64,000 bases of DNA. Source: an uncultured Bacteroidia bacterium (lineage in GTDB: Bacteria; Bacteroidota; Bacteroidia; Bacteroidales; UBA932). This document shows positions 43,945 to 51,923 of the stretch, piece by piece. The stretch covers positions 1 through 64,000 of the forward strand of contig CACWLD010000004.1 in assembly GCA_902761655.1 (NCBI GenBank), in the 5' to 3' direction. Position numbers and translations under genes: made by a program. The notes under the pieces are model-generated. The model did not search any database, was not told the DNA's origin, and saw only the letters and a list, made by a program, of their open reading frames with translations. Numbering within the stretch: the stretch's first letter is position 1; every line of letters starts with the position of its first letter.

Positions 43945-46900
43945 CTAGTAAGCGTTAGGTGCGCCAGGAGTAGGAACGTTGTCGGTCATAGGAGTTCCAA
44001 CAGGGTGAGCTGCCTTGAGAGGAGCTGTGAGGGTAACGCCTGTTCCGGCAACCTGTGTGCCTGCACCGAATGAGCCCCTGATAGGACTTACAAGGTTGAT
44101 TGTGCTAGGAGGTACCTGCATAGGAGCGCCGGGTGTGAATGCCATTCCCTGAGGACGGCGTCCCTGAACTACGCTCTCGATAGTAACTTCCTCGTTGCCA
44201 ACCTTGATAACCTGTCCGGCCCTGAAGTTCTGGACAGCCTGTACCTGGAGAGCCTTGGCACCTGAAAGTGCGCGCTCTGCAAGAACTGTAGCACCAGTGG
44301 TTCCAACTTCCTTGACTGTAGCAACCTCATTGCCAATGTACAGCTTGGAGCCGGGCTTGAGTCCGTTCACACTGGCAACCTTAACGTTGGTTGCACCAGG
44401 AGCAGAAGCTGCTGCGAGGCTGACATTTACCTGGAGCTTGAAGTCGTTGATGTTGTCATCAGCGTCAGCTCCGTCAGGATAACGTCCTGAGCTGAGGTTA
44501 GGCATAACGAGCTGCTGGCCAGGCATCATATTGCGGGTGTTAGGAGAGTAAACCCTTACACGGCTTCCGCCAAGTCCGTGGCCTGAATCTGCGTGATAAC
44601 CCTCTGATGACCAAGCGTCAACGATAAGGCCATAATTGAGAGCGTCAGCAACGTTGCCGTTTGCTGTGCGGAGGGTGATTGCTCCTGCATTTGCGAATGA
44701 AGGACCACCATAGTACTGGTTGGCCTGGCCCTGGAATCCGGCCTCTTTTGCTCCGGCCTTCATTACAGGTGCGTCAATTGCGTGGTCAGCTGCAAGGGCC
44801 TCCTTGAGCTCGATCTCGAATACGAGAGCGAGGACTGGCTCGTTGGATGAGTGCGCGAACTTGGTAGCAGGCTCAAAGCTGATACCTGTTCCGTTGTTTG
44901 CGAAAGGAATATTAGCTGAGTGGTAGTACTTGATAGGCTCCTCGAGATCGAGACCTGTTCCGGCCTGCTCAAGGGTCATAGGGCCTCTGATTGAGCTTAC
45001 CTGAGACTGTGTTCCCACAGACTTCACGGTAACCCACTCAATTCCGTGTCCCTCGCTGGCGATGTCAAGACGGATCTTGTCACCAGGGGAGATGTTTGCA
45101 ACTGATGTAACCTTGATGTTGGTGTCACCAGGTTTTGCGTCGTATGCAAGGTAAGCCTGAGTTCCCGGCTTGCCAACCTCAGTAACGGTAACAACCTCAT
45201 ATTTCTCAATGGTGCGGTCAACTGCAGGATACTCTGCGCCGTAGCCGATGGCCATCTTCTGGCCAACCTTGAAGCCTGCGATGTTGGTAACAGGAACGTT
45301 CTTGGATCCTACAGGGATGGTGATGACCGGTCCCTCAGGAAGCGGCTGCCACAATGTGGTAGGTGTACCATAGTTAACCCTGTTGTTGTTCCTCTGGTCT
45401 GCCTGGGCGTCCTCGCTTCCGGGAGCCACAACCTTTGCTACGACTGCCTTTTCGCCGTCTATCTCAATTGTGTCACCAGCCTTGATTCCGTCAACGCTGC
45501 GAGGATAGATGACCTTGTCGCCCTTGCTTGCAGGAACTGCAAGACCGGTGGTAGCAAGACCGAGTACATAGAATCCCTTAGGAGCGATTGTGGTTCCTGA
45601 AGGAATGGCGATGTTGGAGAATACAGGGATGTTGATCTTATGGGTTGTAACGGTCCATCCGGATACGTCAACGGCCTGGTCGCCGGCGTTGTAGAGCTCG
45701 ATGAATGAGTCTGTGGTGTTGGCGCCTGCAATGCGGAACTCGTTGATCTTGATAGGATATGTGTTACGTACTTTCTCGATTGACTTCTCGGTCTTCTTGC
45801 CCCACTTGGCAACACCGAGGAGGTCACCGTTGAACTCCTTGTCAGCGGAAGTAACGTCAAATGTAACGATTACGGTCTGTCCGGGAGCTACTGCATAGTC
45901 GATCTTCTTGTCAGCCTCGGCCTTCCATCCGTTAGGAACTTCTACGCCAAGGGTGAGGTCCTTGATCTCCTTGCCGGTGGTGTTCACGAACTTGACGGCA
46001 ACTTTCTGGGTCTCGCCGGGAACGAAGGTCTGGAGGCGGTTAGGCCTGTTGATGTCCTTCTCTGCGGCAACAGTTACGCGCTCTACATCGTAGTGTGCTG
46101 CAACGATGTTTGCCTGTACGGCCTGCTGGAGTTCAGCTGAAGGGAATGTGCCTGCAAAGGTGATAGCGCCCTCATAGAATGTTCCCTGTGATCCTACGGA
46201 GTTGTCTCCACCGTTTCCGAGGAGGATGGCTCCCTGCTTGCGCATCGGGTCATAACTGCTGCGGGGGTTCTGGATACGTCCGCCGTCGTAATAGATTACG
46301 AGCTCGCCCTGCTGTGCGTCTCCACCCATTGACCTCCAGTGATGAGGCTCACCGTCGGCGGTAGCGGTTACGAATCTCCACTCTACAGGATTGAGGGTGG
46401 GGCAGAACTTGTCGTTAGGGTCAGGATTTACGCAACCTACAAGGTTGTTCTCCTGGTCTGTCATAATCCAAGGACCCGGCTCGTTTCCGTGATACCAGGC
46501 TGTCTGGTTTCCGAAATAGGTGGTTTCCATAGTTCCGTCACCGTCGTCGCGGGAGTCGGTCTCGGCATTACCGTAGTCAAAGCAGCAACCGTCGTTGTAG
46601 TGGTTACCGGCAATTACCCAGTACTGTCCTTCTGCCTGGTCGTCAACTGCGATTCCCTTGGTGTCGTTCCAACGGAGTCCCATACCTGGAGCGATGAATG
46701 TTCCGTAAACCTTCTGGTTGTAGATGGTTACAGGAGCCCAGTCTGCTACAGGGATGTTGTTGAATCCTCCCATTGCGTGGCCGCTGAATCCTCCGCGAGG
46801 AGCCTGCTGCAGGTCGTTTCCGCTGGGGCCCTGGTCGTAGATGATTGTAATCCAGCAATAGGTGTCAGCGCAGAATTTGTCCTGTGCCTCGGCATTTGCT

Positions 46901-47154
46901 GCTCCGGATGAGGTGACGCCAATGTCCAGGGTCTTGCCGTCTGACTGGCGCATTACCTGGTAAAGAGGGCCCTTGTATGCCTTGAACAGAGCACGTGTGG
47001 TACTATGTGCAGAGGCGCAAGGTGTTCCTCCCTTGGCGTAAACGTCACAAGGTCCTTCCGGCCTTGCGCCGTTCTGGCAAGCGGCGATCGTAAGGATCGC
47101 TGCAGGGATCACTATCACAGCTGTGATAATGGAAATGAACAACTTTCTTTTCAT
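43945..47154 (-). CDS. GH54 alpha-L-arabinofuranosidase lipoprotein with tandem C-terminal domains
   Basis: This 1069-residue lipoprotein (Cys26 in IAAC) carries a GH54 catalytic domain at about 34-360. It starts CDVYAKGGTPCASAHSTTRAL and keeps the vicinal Cys190-Cys191 (CCFDYGNAE). From recalled alignment with Aspergillus AkAbfB (Glu221/Asp297), the nucleophile is Glu235 (DQENN) and the acid/base Asp317 (GGDNS). Next come a NEW3-like domain (about 370-455), a lamin-tail domain (about 466-570, INEFRIAG and DVSGWTV) and four copies of a short PGxTNVKVxSVxG unit (about 615-1000). The fungal arabinose-binding CBM42 is absent. It removes arabinofuranosyl side chains of arabinoxylan or arabinan at the cell surface. 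Confidence 0.9.
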   Translation of the reverse strand: MKRKLFISIITAVIVIPAAILTIAACQNGARPEGPCDVYAKGGTPCASAHSTTRALFKAYKGPLYQVMRQSDGKTLDIGVTSSGAANAEAQDKFCADTYCWITIIYDQGPSGNDLQQAPRGGFSGHAMGGFNNIPVADWAPVTIYNQKVYGTFIAPGMGLRWNDTKGIAVDDQAEGQYWVIAGNHYNDGCCFDYGNAETDSRDDGDGTMETTYFGNQTAWYHGNEPGPWIMTDQENNLVGCVNPDPNDKFCPTLNPVEWRFVTATADGEPHHWRSMGGDAQQGELVIYYDGGRIQNPRSSYDPMRKQGAILLGNGGDNSVGSQGTFYEGAITFAGTFPSAELQQAVQANIVAAHYDVERVTVAAEKDINRPNRLQTFVPGETQKVAVKFVNTTGKEIKDLTLGVEVPNGWKAEADKKIDYAVAPGQTVIVTFDVTSADKEFNGDLLGVAKWGKKTEKSIEKVRNTYPIKINEFRIAGANTTDSFIELYNAGDQAVDVSGWTVTTHKINIPVFSNIAIPSGTTIAPKGFYVLGLATTGLAVPASKGDKVIYPRSVDGIKAGDTIEIDGEKAVVAKVVAPGSEDAQADQRNNNRVNYGTPTTLWQPLPEGPVITIPVGSKNVPVTNIAGFKVGQKMAIGYGAEYPAVDRTIEKYEVVTVTEVGKPGTQAYLAYDAKPGDTNIKVTSVANISPGDKIRLDIASEGHGIEWVTVKSVGTQSQVSSIRGPMTLEQAGTGLDLEEPIKYYHSANIPFANNGTGISFEPATKFAHSSNEPVLALVFEIELKEALAADHAIDAPVMKAGAKEAGFQGQANQYYGGPSFANAGAITLRTANGNVADALNYGLIVDAWSSEGYHADSGHGLGGSRVRVYSPNTRNMMPGQQLVMPNLSSGRYPDGADADDNINDFKLQVNVSLAAASAPGATNVKVASVNGLKPGSKLYIGNEVATVKEVGTTGATVLAERALSGAKALQVQAVQNFRAGQVIKVGNEEVTIESVVQGRRPQGMAFTPGAPMQVPPSTINLVSPIRGSFGAGTQVAGTGVTLTAPLKAAHPVGTPMTDNVPTPGAPNAY

Positions 47155-47189
47155 AGATCAGATTTTATTAGTAATAAGGTGTTAAGTTA

Positions 47190-48986
47190 TTAGTAGTTAA
47201 AAATGATTTCATACGGTATCCTGGCCATCATATATTGTGACTTGCGGTCTTTCCAGGATTTGGAGAGGTCCAGGATGGAATAGCCTGCGTCCTCCAGAGG
47301 GGTGCCTTTGAATACATTGGCCTTTGCCCTTGCGGAATTGCCCATCATCTCCATCATCATCTCCATAGGGGTCTGCGGCTTGGGGTATTCCGCAACGTTC
47401 CATTTGCTGAGGTCAGTGCCTGGTTCAACAACGTTTATGGCGTAGTTGAGGGCGTCCTCAAGCGTTCCAATCTCGTCCACGAGGCCAATCTGAAGGGCAT
47501 CGGCGCCTGTCCATACCCTGCCCTGGGCAATAGAATCTACGAATGCAGGCTCCAGGTTGCGACCCTGGGAAACAATGTTCACGAACCTGTCATATATCCT
47601 TTCCACGCTGGCCTGCATATACTCTGTCTCCTCCGGGTCAAGAGGGGAGGTGAGGCTGAGCATTCCGGAGTGCTTGTTGGAACCAATCTTGACAATGTTC
47701 AGGTGGGCAATGTCCTTGACTGTTCCGCTGATGTCCGGAATCATACTGAAAACGCCGATGGAGCCTGTGAGGGTGGTGGCGTTGGAGAATATCTTGTCGC
47801 AGTTGTTGGAGATCCAGTATCCGCCGGAGGCTGCGTAATCTCCATAAGAGGCAATCACCGGCTTTACCTTTGCGGTGAGGTCAATCTCAGCCTTGATCTG
47901 TTCCGATGCGAACACGCTTCCTCCCGGGGAGTTCACCCTGAACACCACCGCCTTTACTGTGGAGTCCGCGCGGACTTCGGAGATGACCTGGGCGAAGCGT
48001 GCGCCTGCCACCTCGCGGTTCTGGGTTCCGTCAACTATCTGGCCGTTGGCGTATATGATGGCAACCTTCTTCTTTGCCTTGAGGTTGTCCTTGACCTTTG
48101 ATTCCACGTATTTCTCGAACGGGATGAACTTGATGTCGTCGAACTTCTTTGCCATTGCAAGGTCAGTGAGTTTCTCCCTGCACTGTTCCCTTGTCATCAG
48201 TTCGTCTACCAGGCCTGCCTTGAGGAAGTCCTCGGGGAAGTTGAGCTCCAGGTTGTCAATCATCTGGTTGAGCCTGTCCACGCTTATGCCCCTGCTTTCA
48301 GCGATGACGCCGGCAAAACTGTTCCACATACTGTTGATCATCACCTGGTTCTGCTCCAGGTTCTCCGGACTGGGCTCGCTCTTGATATAGACTTCTCCGG
48401 CCGATTTGTATTTGCCGTGCCTGATCAGCTGTACGTTTACTCCAAGCCTGTCAAGGAGATCCTTGTAATAGATGATCTGGCTGCTTATGCCGTTGAAACC
48501 AGTTGTGGCGCCTTCGTAAGAACTGAGGTAAACCTTGTCAGATACAGATGCCAGGAAAAGGCTTCCGTTTGTGGGAGCGTCCATCTTTGAGACGATGGCC
48601 TTTCCGCTTTTGCGGAAGTTCTCCAGCGCCGTGCGCAGTTCAAAGATGTCAGAATTTCCTGCTGAGACACCGTCAGGAACCATATAGATGAACTTGATGC
48701 CGGGGTCCTTGGCGGCGGCGTTGATTGCCTGCACGGCCTTCCAGATTCCAATTGTGGTGGTGGAGCCTCCCTGGATCAAGCTCATAGGGTCAGGCATCGA
48801 TTCCTGGTCGGCGATTGAGAACTGGCTCATATCCATATAAAGCACACCCTCCTTTGGAAGGCCGGAAGCGGACTTGCCTGCGGCCGCCAGGGCTCCAATT
48901 AAAGCCATACCGAACATAAAGAGAATGAGGTTGAATATGATGAGGCCACAAATAACCGCTAGGACTGTCTTGATAAATTGTTTCAT
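47190..48986 (-). CDS. sppA: Signal peptide peptidase SppA, 67 kDa type
   Basis: This 598-residue protein starts at ATG 48986 with one membrane segment (about 8-30). Two ClpP-fold repeats follow. The catalytic Lys lies in the first half (AIVSKMDAPTNG), and the nucleophile Ser in the second (GDYAASGGYWIS), as in the tetrameric long SppA. It clears cleaved signal peptides in the membrane. The longer upstream frame passes through the divergent promoter and is rejected. The TATATTTG box is 26 nt upstream. Confidence 0.94.
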   Translation of the reverse strand: MKQFIKTVLAVICGLIIFNLILFMFGMALIGALAAAGKSASGLPKEGVLYMDMSQFSIADQESMPDPMSLIQGGSTTTIGIWKAVQAINAAAKDPGIKFIYMVPDGVSAGNSDIFELRTALENFRKSGKAIVSKMDAPTNGSLFLASVSDKVYLSSYEGATTGFNGISSQIIYYKDLLDRLGVNVQLIRHGKYKSAGEVYIKSEPSPENLEQNQVMINSMWNSFAGVIAESRGISVDRLNQMIDNLELNFPEDFLKAGLVDELMTREQCREKLTDLAMAKKFDDIKFIPFEKYVESKVKDNLKAKKKVAIIYANGQIVDGTQNREVAGARFAQVISEVRADSTVKAVVFRVNSPGGSVFASEQIKAEIDLTAKVKPVIASYGDYAASGGYWISNNCDKIFSNATTLTGSIGVFSMIPDISGTVKDIAHLNIVKIGSNKHSGMLSLTSPLDPEETEYMQASVERIYDRFVNIVSQGRNLEPAFVDSIAQGRVWTGADALQIGLVDEIGTLEDALNYAINVVEPGTDLSKWNVAEYPKPQTPMEMMMEMMGNSARAKANVFKGTPLEDAGYSILDLSKSWKDRKSQYMMARIPYEIIFNY

Positions 48987-49012
48987 TATTCCGATAATTT
49001 CCCAAATTCTCA

Positions 49013-49020
49013 CAAATATA
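49013..49020 (-). promoter_or_regulatory. -7 promoter box for sppA
   Basis: On the minus strand TATATTTG lies 26 nt before the sppA ATG. Confidence 0.5.
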
Positions 49021-49040
49021 ATAAAAACCGAAATAAATGC

Positions 49041-49048
49041 TAACTTTG
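49041..49048 (+). promoter_or_regulatory. -7 promoter box for hisS
   Basis: TAACTTTG lies 21 nt before the hisS ATG at 49070. No TTTG is found at the usual upstream distance. Confidence 0.5.
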
Positions 49049-49069
49049 CAGACACTAAAACAATATTTT

Positions 49070-50416
49070 ATGGCACAAAAACCATCAATTCCCAAAGGCA
49101 CAAGAGACTTCTCCCAGCAGGAGATGGCCCAGAGGAATTATATATTCGATACCATCCGTTCCGTATTCAGGACATACGGCTATTCACAGATAGAGACTCC
49201 CGCAATGGAAAACCTCCAGACCCTTATGGGTAAGTATGGAGAAGAAGGGGACAAACTGCTCTTCCGAATCCTCAATTCAGGAGATGCTTTCGCGGACGTG
49301 GATATGTCCAGGCCTTTGGCCTCCCAGGTGTGTGAAAAGGGCCTCAGGTATGACCTTACAGTGCCTTTCGCCCGTTTTGTGGTACAGCATCAGAACGAGA
49401 TCAGTTTCCCGTTCAAGCGTTTCCAGATACAGCCCGTATGGCGCGCTGACAGGCCGCAGAAGGGCCGCTACCGCGAGTTCTACCAGTGCGACGTGGATGT
49501 CATAGGCAGCCGCTCGCAGGTGAACGAGCTGGAACTGGTGCAGATCGTGGACAGGGTTTTCACCCTTCTGGACGTGAATGTGCTCATAAAGATCAACAAC
49601 AGGAAAGTGCTCACCGGACTTGCAGAAATCTGCGGATTCCCGGACAAGGTGGTGGACATTACGGTGGCCATAGATAAATTGGACAAAATTGGCTTGGATG
49701 CCGTCAAGGAGGAGATGCTATCCAAGGGCCTTACCCCGGAGGCGGTTGCCGTGCTGGAGCCGGTGCTCCAGCTTTCCGGCAGTACCGCCGACAAGATTGC
49801 CCGTATGAGAGAGATGATGGACGGCAAGTCGGAAGCCGGGATGGAGGGCCTCCGGGAACTGGAGGAACTCTTCGGCTTCATTGACGCGGCCGGTATCCGC
49901 AGCCAGGTGGAGATAGACCTCTCGCTGGCGCGCGGCCTCAATTATTACACCGGAGCCATCTTTGAGGTGAAAGCCCTTGACTATCAGATAGGAAGCATCT
50001 GCGGAGGCGGCCGTTACGACAACCTCACCGGTATTTTTGGCCTGCCGGATATGTCAGGAGTTGGAGTGTCATTTGGCGCTGACCGCATCTATGACGTACT
50101 CAAGGGCCTGGACAAGTTCCCTGAGGGTCTCAAGAGCACAACCACTCTGCTGTTCGCCAATATGGGAGAACTGAAATATGTCCTTCCCATTGCCAAGGCA
50201 CTGCGAGAGGCCGGGGTTGCCGTCGAGGTCTATCCGGACAACACCAAGCTCAAGAAACAGTTCGATTACGCAGACAGGAAAGCCATCCCGTTCATCTCCA
50301 TAAACGGCAGCGAAGAGGCCGCCCGCGGAGAGGTCCAGATCAAGAACCTCAGCAGCGGAGAGCAACGCAGTTTTGCCAAGGAAGACACAGACGGAATGAT
50401 AAAATTTGTTTTTTAA
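49070..50416 (+). CDS. hisS: Histidine--tRNA ligase
   Basis: This 448-residue class II synthetase starts at the ATG before [16 protein letters not shown]. It has motif 2 ([24 protein letters not shown]), the HisA motif ([15 protein letters not shown]) and GGGRYDNL, then a C-terminal anticodon-binding domain. tRNA-fMet follows 31 nt after the stop, with its own promoter in the gap. Confidence 0.96.
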   Translation: MAQKPSIPKGTRDFSQQEMAQRNYIFDTIRSVFRTYGYSQIETPAMENLQTLMGKYGEEGDKLLFRILNSGDAFADVDMSRPLASQVCEKGLRYDLTVPFARFVVQHQNEISFPFKRFQIQPVWRADRPQKGRYREFYQCDVDVIGSRSQVNELELVQIVDRVFTLLDVNVLIKINNRKVLTGLAEICGFPDKVVDITVAIDKLDKIGLDAVKEEMLSKGLTPEAVAVLEPVLQLSGSTADKIARMREMMDGKSEAGMEGLRELEELFGFIDAAGIRSQVEIDLSLARGLNYYTGAIFEVKALDYQIGSICGGGRYDNLTGIFGLPDMSGVGVSFGADRIYDVLKGLDKFPEGLKSTTTLLFANMGELKYVLPIAKALREAGVAVEVYPDNTKLKKQFDYADRKAIPFISINGSEEAARGEVQIKNLSSGEQRSFAKEDTDGMIKFVF

Positions 50417-50435
50417 AGAAATCTGCTTACCTTTG
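50405..50435 (+). promoter_or_regulatory. Promoter of tRNA-fMet
   Basis: TTTG (50405-50408), 19 nt, TACCTTTG (50428-50435) is a full match to the Bacteroidota consensus and lies 12 nt before the tRNA. The -33 element lies inside the end of hisS. Confidence 0.65.
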
Positions 50436-50446
50436 CAGTCCAACAC

Positions 50447-50519
50447 TGCGGGGTAGAGCAGTTGGCAGCTCGTCGGGCTCATAACCCGGAGGTCGGAGGT
50501 TCGAGTCCTTCCCCCGCTA
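50447..50519 (+). tRNA. Initiator tRNA-fMet (anticodon CAU)
   Basis: The anticodon stem is TCGGG/CCCGG, with the three consecutive G-C pairs that mark the initiator, around the loop CTCATAA. The acceptor TGCGGGG/CCCCGCT has an unpaired 1:72 position (T-T), another initiator trait. The T arm is GGAGG/CCTTC around TTCGAGT. CCA is not encoded. Confidence 0.93.
50494..50505 (+). repeat. Direct repeat copy 1 (within tRNA-fMet T-arm)
   Basis: CGGAGGTTCGAG in the tRNA T-arm recurs exactly at 51809-51820. The pair encloses the hairpin region and both orphan genes. Confidence 0.45.
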
Positions 50520-50567
50520 CGAAGAAAGGAAGGTGCTGAAATTTCAGCACCTTCCTTTCTTCGTAGC
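50516..50567 (+). terminator. 52-nt perfect palindrome / terminator fused to tRNA-fMet
   Basis: Two 26-nt arms (50516-50541 and 50542-50567) are exact reverse complements with no spacer. The left arm begins in the tRNA acceptor (GCTAC) and continues GAAGAAAGGAAGG. It probably ends the tRNA transcript and would compete with folding of the tRNA 3' end until processed. There is no T tract. Confidence 0.7.
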
Positions 50568-50584
50568 TACGCACTCCAACCCCC

Positions 50585-50700
50585 TGTCGCTTCGCGACAT
50601 CCCCCTTTCAGGGGGAATACGGTCTCCACTTCATTTCGACCGGCGCCTTCCGGTCGTCGCATCGCTCCTCCCTCACGGCGCGCGCCTGACGGCGCTTCGG
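50585..50700. repeat. Hairpin-rich, REP-like intergenic segment
   Basis: Four inverted repeats follow one another: TGTCGC-TTC-GCGACA (50585-50599), CCCCC-TTTCA-GGGGG (50601-50615), CGACCGG/CCGGTCG (50637-50656) and GGCGCGCGCC (50677-50686). GC content is far higher than in the AT-rich genes that follow. There is no coding frame with support. Together with the tRNA and its palindrome this accounts for the gene-free 50417-50781 interval. Confidence 0.5.
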
Positions 50701-50725
50701 CCTCCGAATGTAGTTCATTTCCGCT

Positions 50726-50757
50726 TTTGTCTATTCCTGCCATTCTTCTTATCTTCG
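50726..50757 (+). promoter_or_regulatory. Promoter of the first orphan gene
   Basis: TTTG (50726-50729), 20 nt, TATCTTCG (50750-50757; one mismatch to TAnnTTTG) lies 24 nt before the ATG at 50782. Confidence 0.45.
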
Positions 50758-50781
50758 CACTGATAAATCGTAATTTATATT

Positions 50782-51249
50782 ATGGTAAACGGGAATAGTA
50801 TTAGAAAGATTGTTGTTAAATTCATACATCCTCTGGCAGTTTCATTATTAGTTTTCATAGGATGTACAACTCATTATCTAGATTTTGTTTTCGAAACAGA
50901 TGAACAAGTCCACACACTAAATGGAAATGAGCAAACAATAAGCATCCCTTTTACAATCCAAGAAGTAGAAACAAGGACAAGCCAGCCGACGGCATTTCAT
51001 CTCTTTAGGTTCCGTTTGAATATTGATGGTATTACAGGTGATGCAAAAGTTGCCGAATACATAATTGATTATGATGTGACGGATTATCCTACAAATGTAT
51101 TATACGTCCATATCCCGGAAAATAGATCAGGACACGAGAGAACAATCACAGTTGAAATAAGTAAAGATGAGGAATGGGGGACAAATCCAGAGAATCCTAC
51201 TTGGAAGGATTGGGAAACAATATATAAGGCAACACAATCATCTCTGTAA
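50782..51249 (+). CDS. AT-rich hypothetical lipoprotein
   Basis: This 155-residue protein is not recognised. It has a hydrophobic N-terminus with a lipobox-like VFIGC (Cys27), and then a beta-rich domain (TISIPFTIQEVE, KVAEYIIDYDVTD) that ends in a polar tail. Codon and base use are clearly more AT-rich than the flanking genome, which suggests recent acquisition. A second AT-rich secreted gene follows 19 nt later, so the two probably form one unit. Confidence 0.65.
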   Translation: MVNGNSIRKIVVKFIHPLAVSLLVFIGCTTHYLDFVFETDEQVHTLNGNEQTISIPFTIQEVETRTSQPTAFHLFRFRLNIDGITGDAKVAEYIIDYDVTDYPTNVLYVHIPENRSGHERTITVEISKDEEWGTNPENPTWKDWETIYKATQSSL

Positions 51250-51268
51250 ATTCGAATTTTACGAAACA

Positions 51269-51745
51269 ATGAAGATTAAGTTTGGTTTGGTATTTCTGTT
51301 AGGTGCAATAAGTCTAAATCTTCACGCACAAGAAAGTACAGACTTAGACTCCGTGGTAGTAGTACGAGCAATAGATGTTTATCTAGAGTATTGCACAAGT
51401 ACAGATTCTGCCATTGAACATGCTATTGAGATTGGATTTCCTATTCAACGCCCAAGTCTAGCAATCAATCGCGTTGTCATCAATGATGAAAAGGAGATTG
51501 ACATAATCAGGAACTGTTTTAATGGCATATGGTTAGGCCCATATAGGATTTCGAAGAAGAAGCGTTATTCATCTGCGAAAGCAGAAGATATGGGTTTCTA
51601 CGGAGTTTCGAAAGATGGACTTGTGGTTATCTCTCTGAAAAGGAATGAGATATTTGACATCAATTGTCTGGAGAGTTGGCTTAAAGATATGATTAAGAAT
51701 AATCCACAATATTTGAAAGAAACAATTCATAATTCCTACCGCTAA
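51269..51745 (+). CDS. AT-rich hypothetical secreted protein
   Basis: This 158-residue protein is not recognised. The ATG at 51269 gives a good signal peptide (MKIKFGLVFLLGAISLNLHAQ). The mature part is mixed alpha/beta with no catalytic motif. Like its upstream neighbour it is AT-rich and lies between the two copies of the tRNA T-arm repeat. Confidence 0.65.
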   Translation: MKIKFGLVFLLGAISLNLHAQESTDLDSVVVVRAIDVYLEYCTSTDSAIEHAIEIGFPIQRPSLAINRVVINDEKEIDIIRNCFNGIWLGPYRISKKKRYSSAKAEDMGFYGVSKDGLVVISLKRNEIFDINCLESWLKDMIKNNPQYLKETIHNSYR

Positions 51746-51808
51746 ATTCCAGTTTATCGGTGTAGAACATCAATGAATCGTTGGATTTCCAGCAGATCCT
51801 CTAGAAAG

Positions 51809-51820
51809 CGGAGGTTCGAG
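51809..51820 (+). repeat. Direct repeat copy 2 (tRNA-fMet T-arm sequence)
   Basis: CGGAGGTTCGAG repeats the T-arm of tRNA-fMet 1.3 kb downstream and lies between the second orphan gene and the fic promoter. It may be a residual attachment site; chance cannot be excluded for 12 bp. Confidence 0.4.
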
Positions 51821-51841
51821 ATTTGGAGTATTTGTCCTCTT

Positions 51842-51872
51842 TTTGTTTATGTCGGAATAAATAGTATCTTTG
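51842..51872 (+). promoter_or_regulatory. Promoter of fic
   Basis: TTTG (51842-51845), 19 nt, TATCTTTG (51865-51872) is a full consensus match. The first operator repeat lies between the two elements. Confidence 0.65.
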
Positions 51873-51922
51873 TGTCGGAATAAATGTCGGGATAACTGAC
51901 GGAACTAGATGACGGAATAAAC
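51850..51922 (+). promoter_or_regulatory. Five direct repeats (operator array) at fic promoter
   Basis: Units TGTCGGAATAAAT (51850), TGTCGGAATAAAT (51873), TGTCGGGATAAC (51885), TGACGGAACTAG (51897) and TGACGGAATAAAC (51910) share TGWCGGRA. Spacings are 23, 12, 12 and 13 bp, close to one helical turn, and they run to the ATG. They are probably bound by a regulator, perhaps Fic itself through its C-terminal winged helix. Confidence 0.65.
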
Positions 51923-51923
51923 T

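Noticed and set aside
50447..50453. Unpaired 1:72 in tRNA-fMet as a sign of a pseudogene
   Set aside because: A mismatch at 1:72 is a normal initiator feature, and all other stems pair.
51850..51922. CRISPR-like reading of the repeats before fic
   Set aside because: Units are 12-13 bp with almost no spacers, far too short for a CRISPR array, and there are no cas genes.
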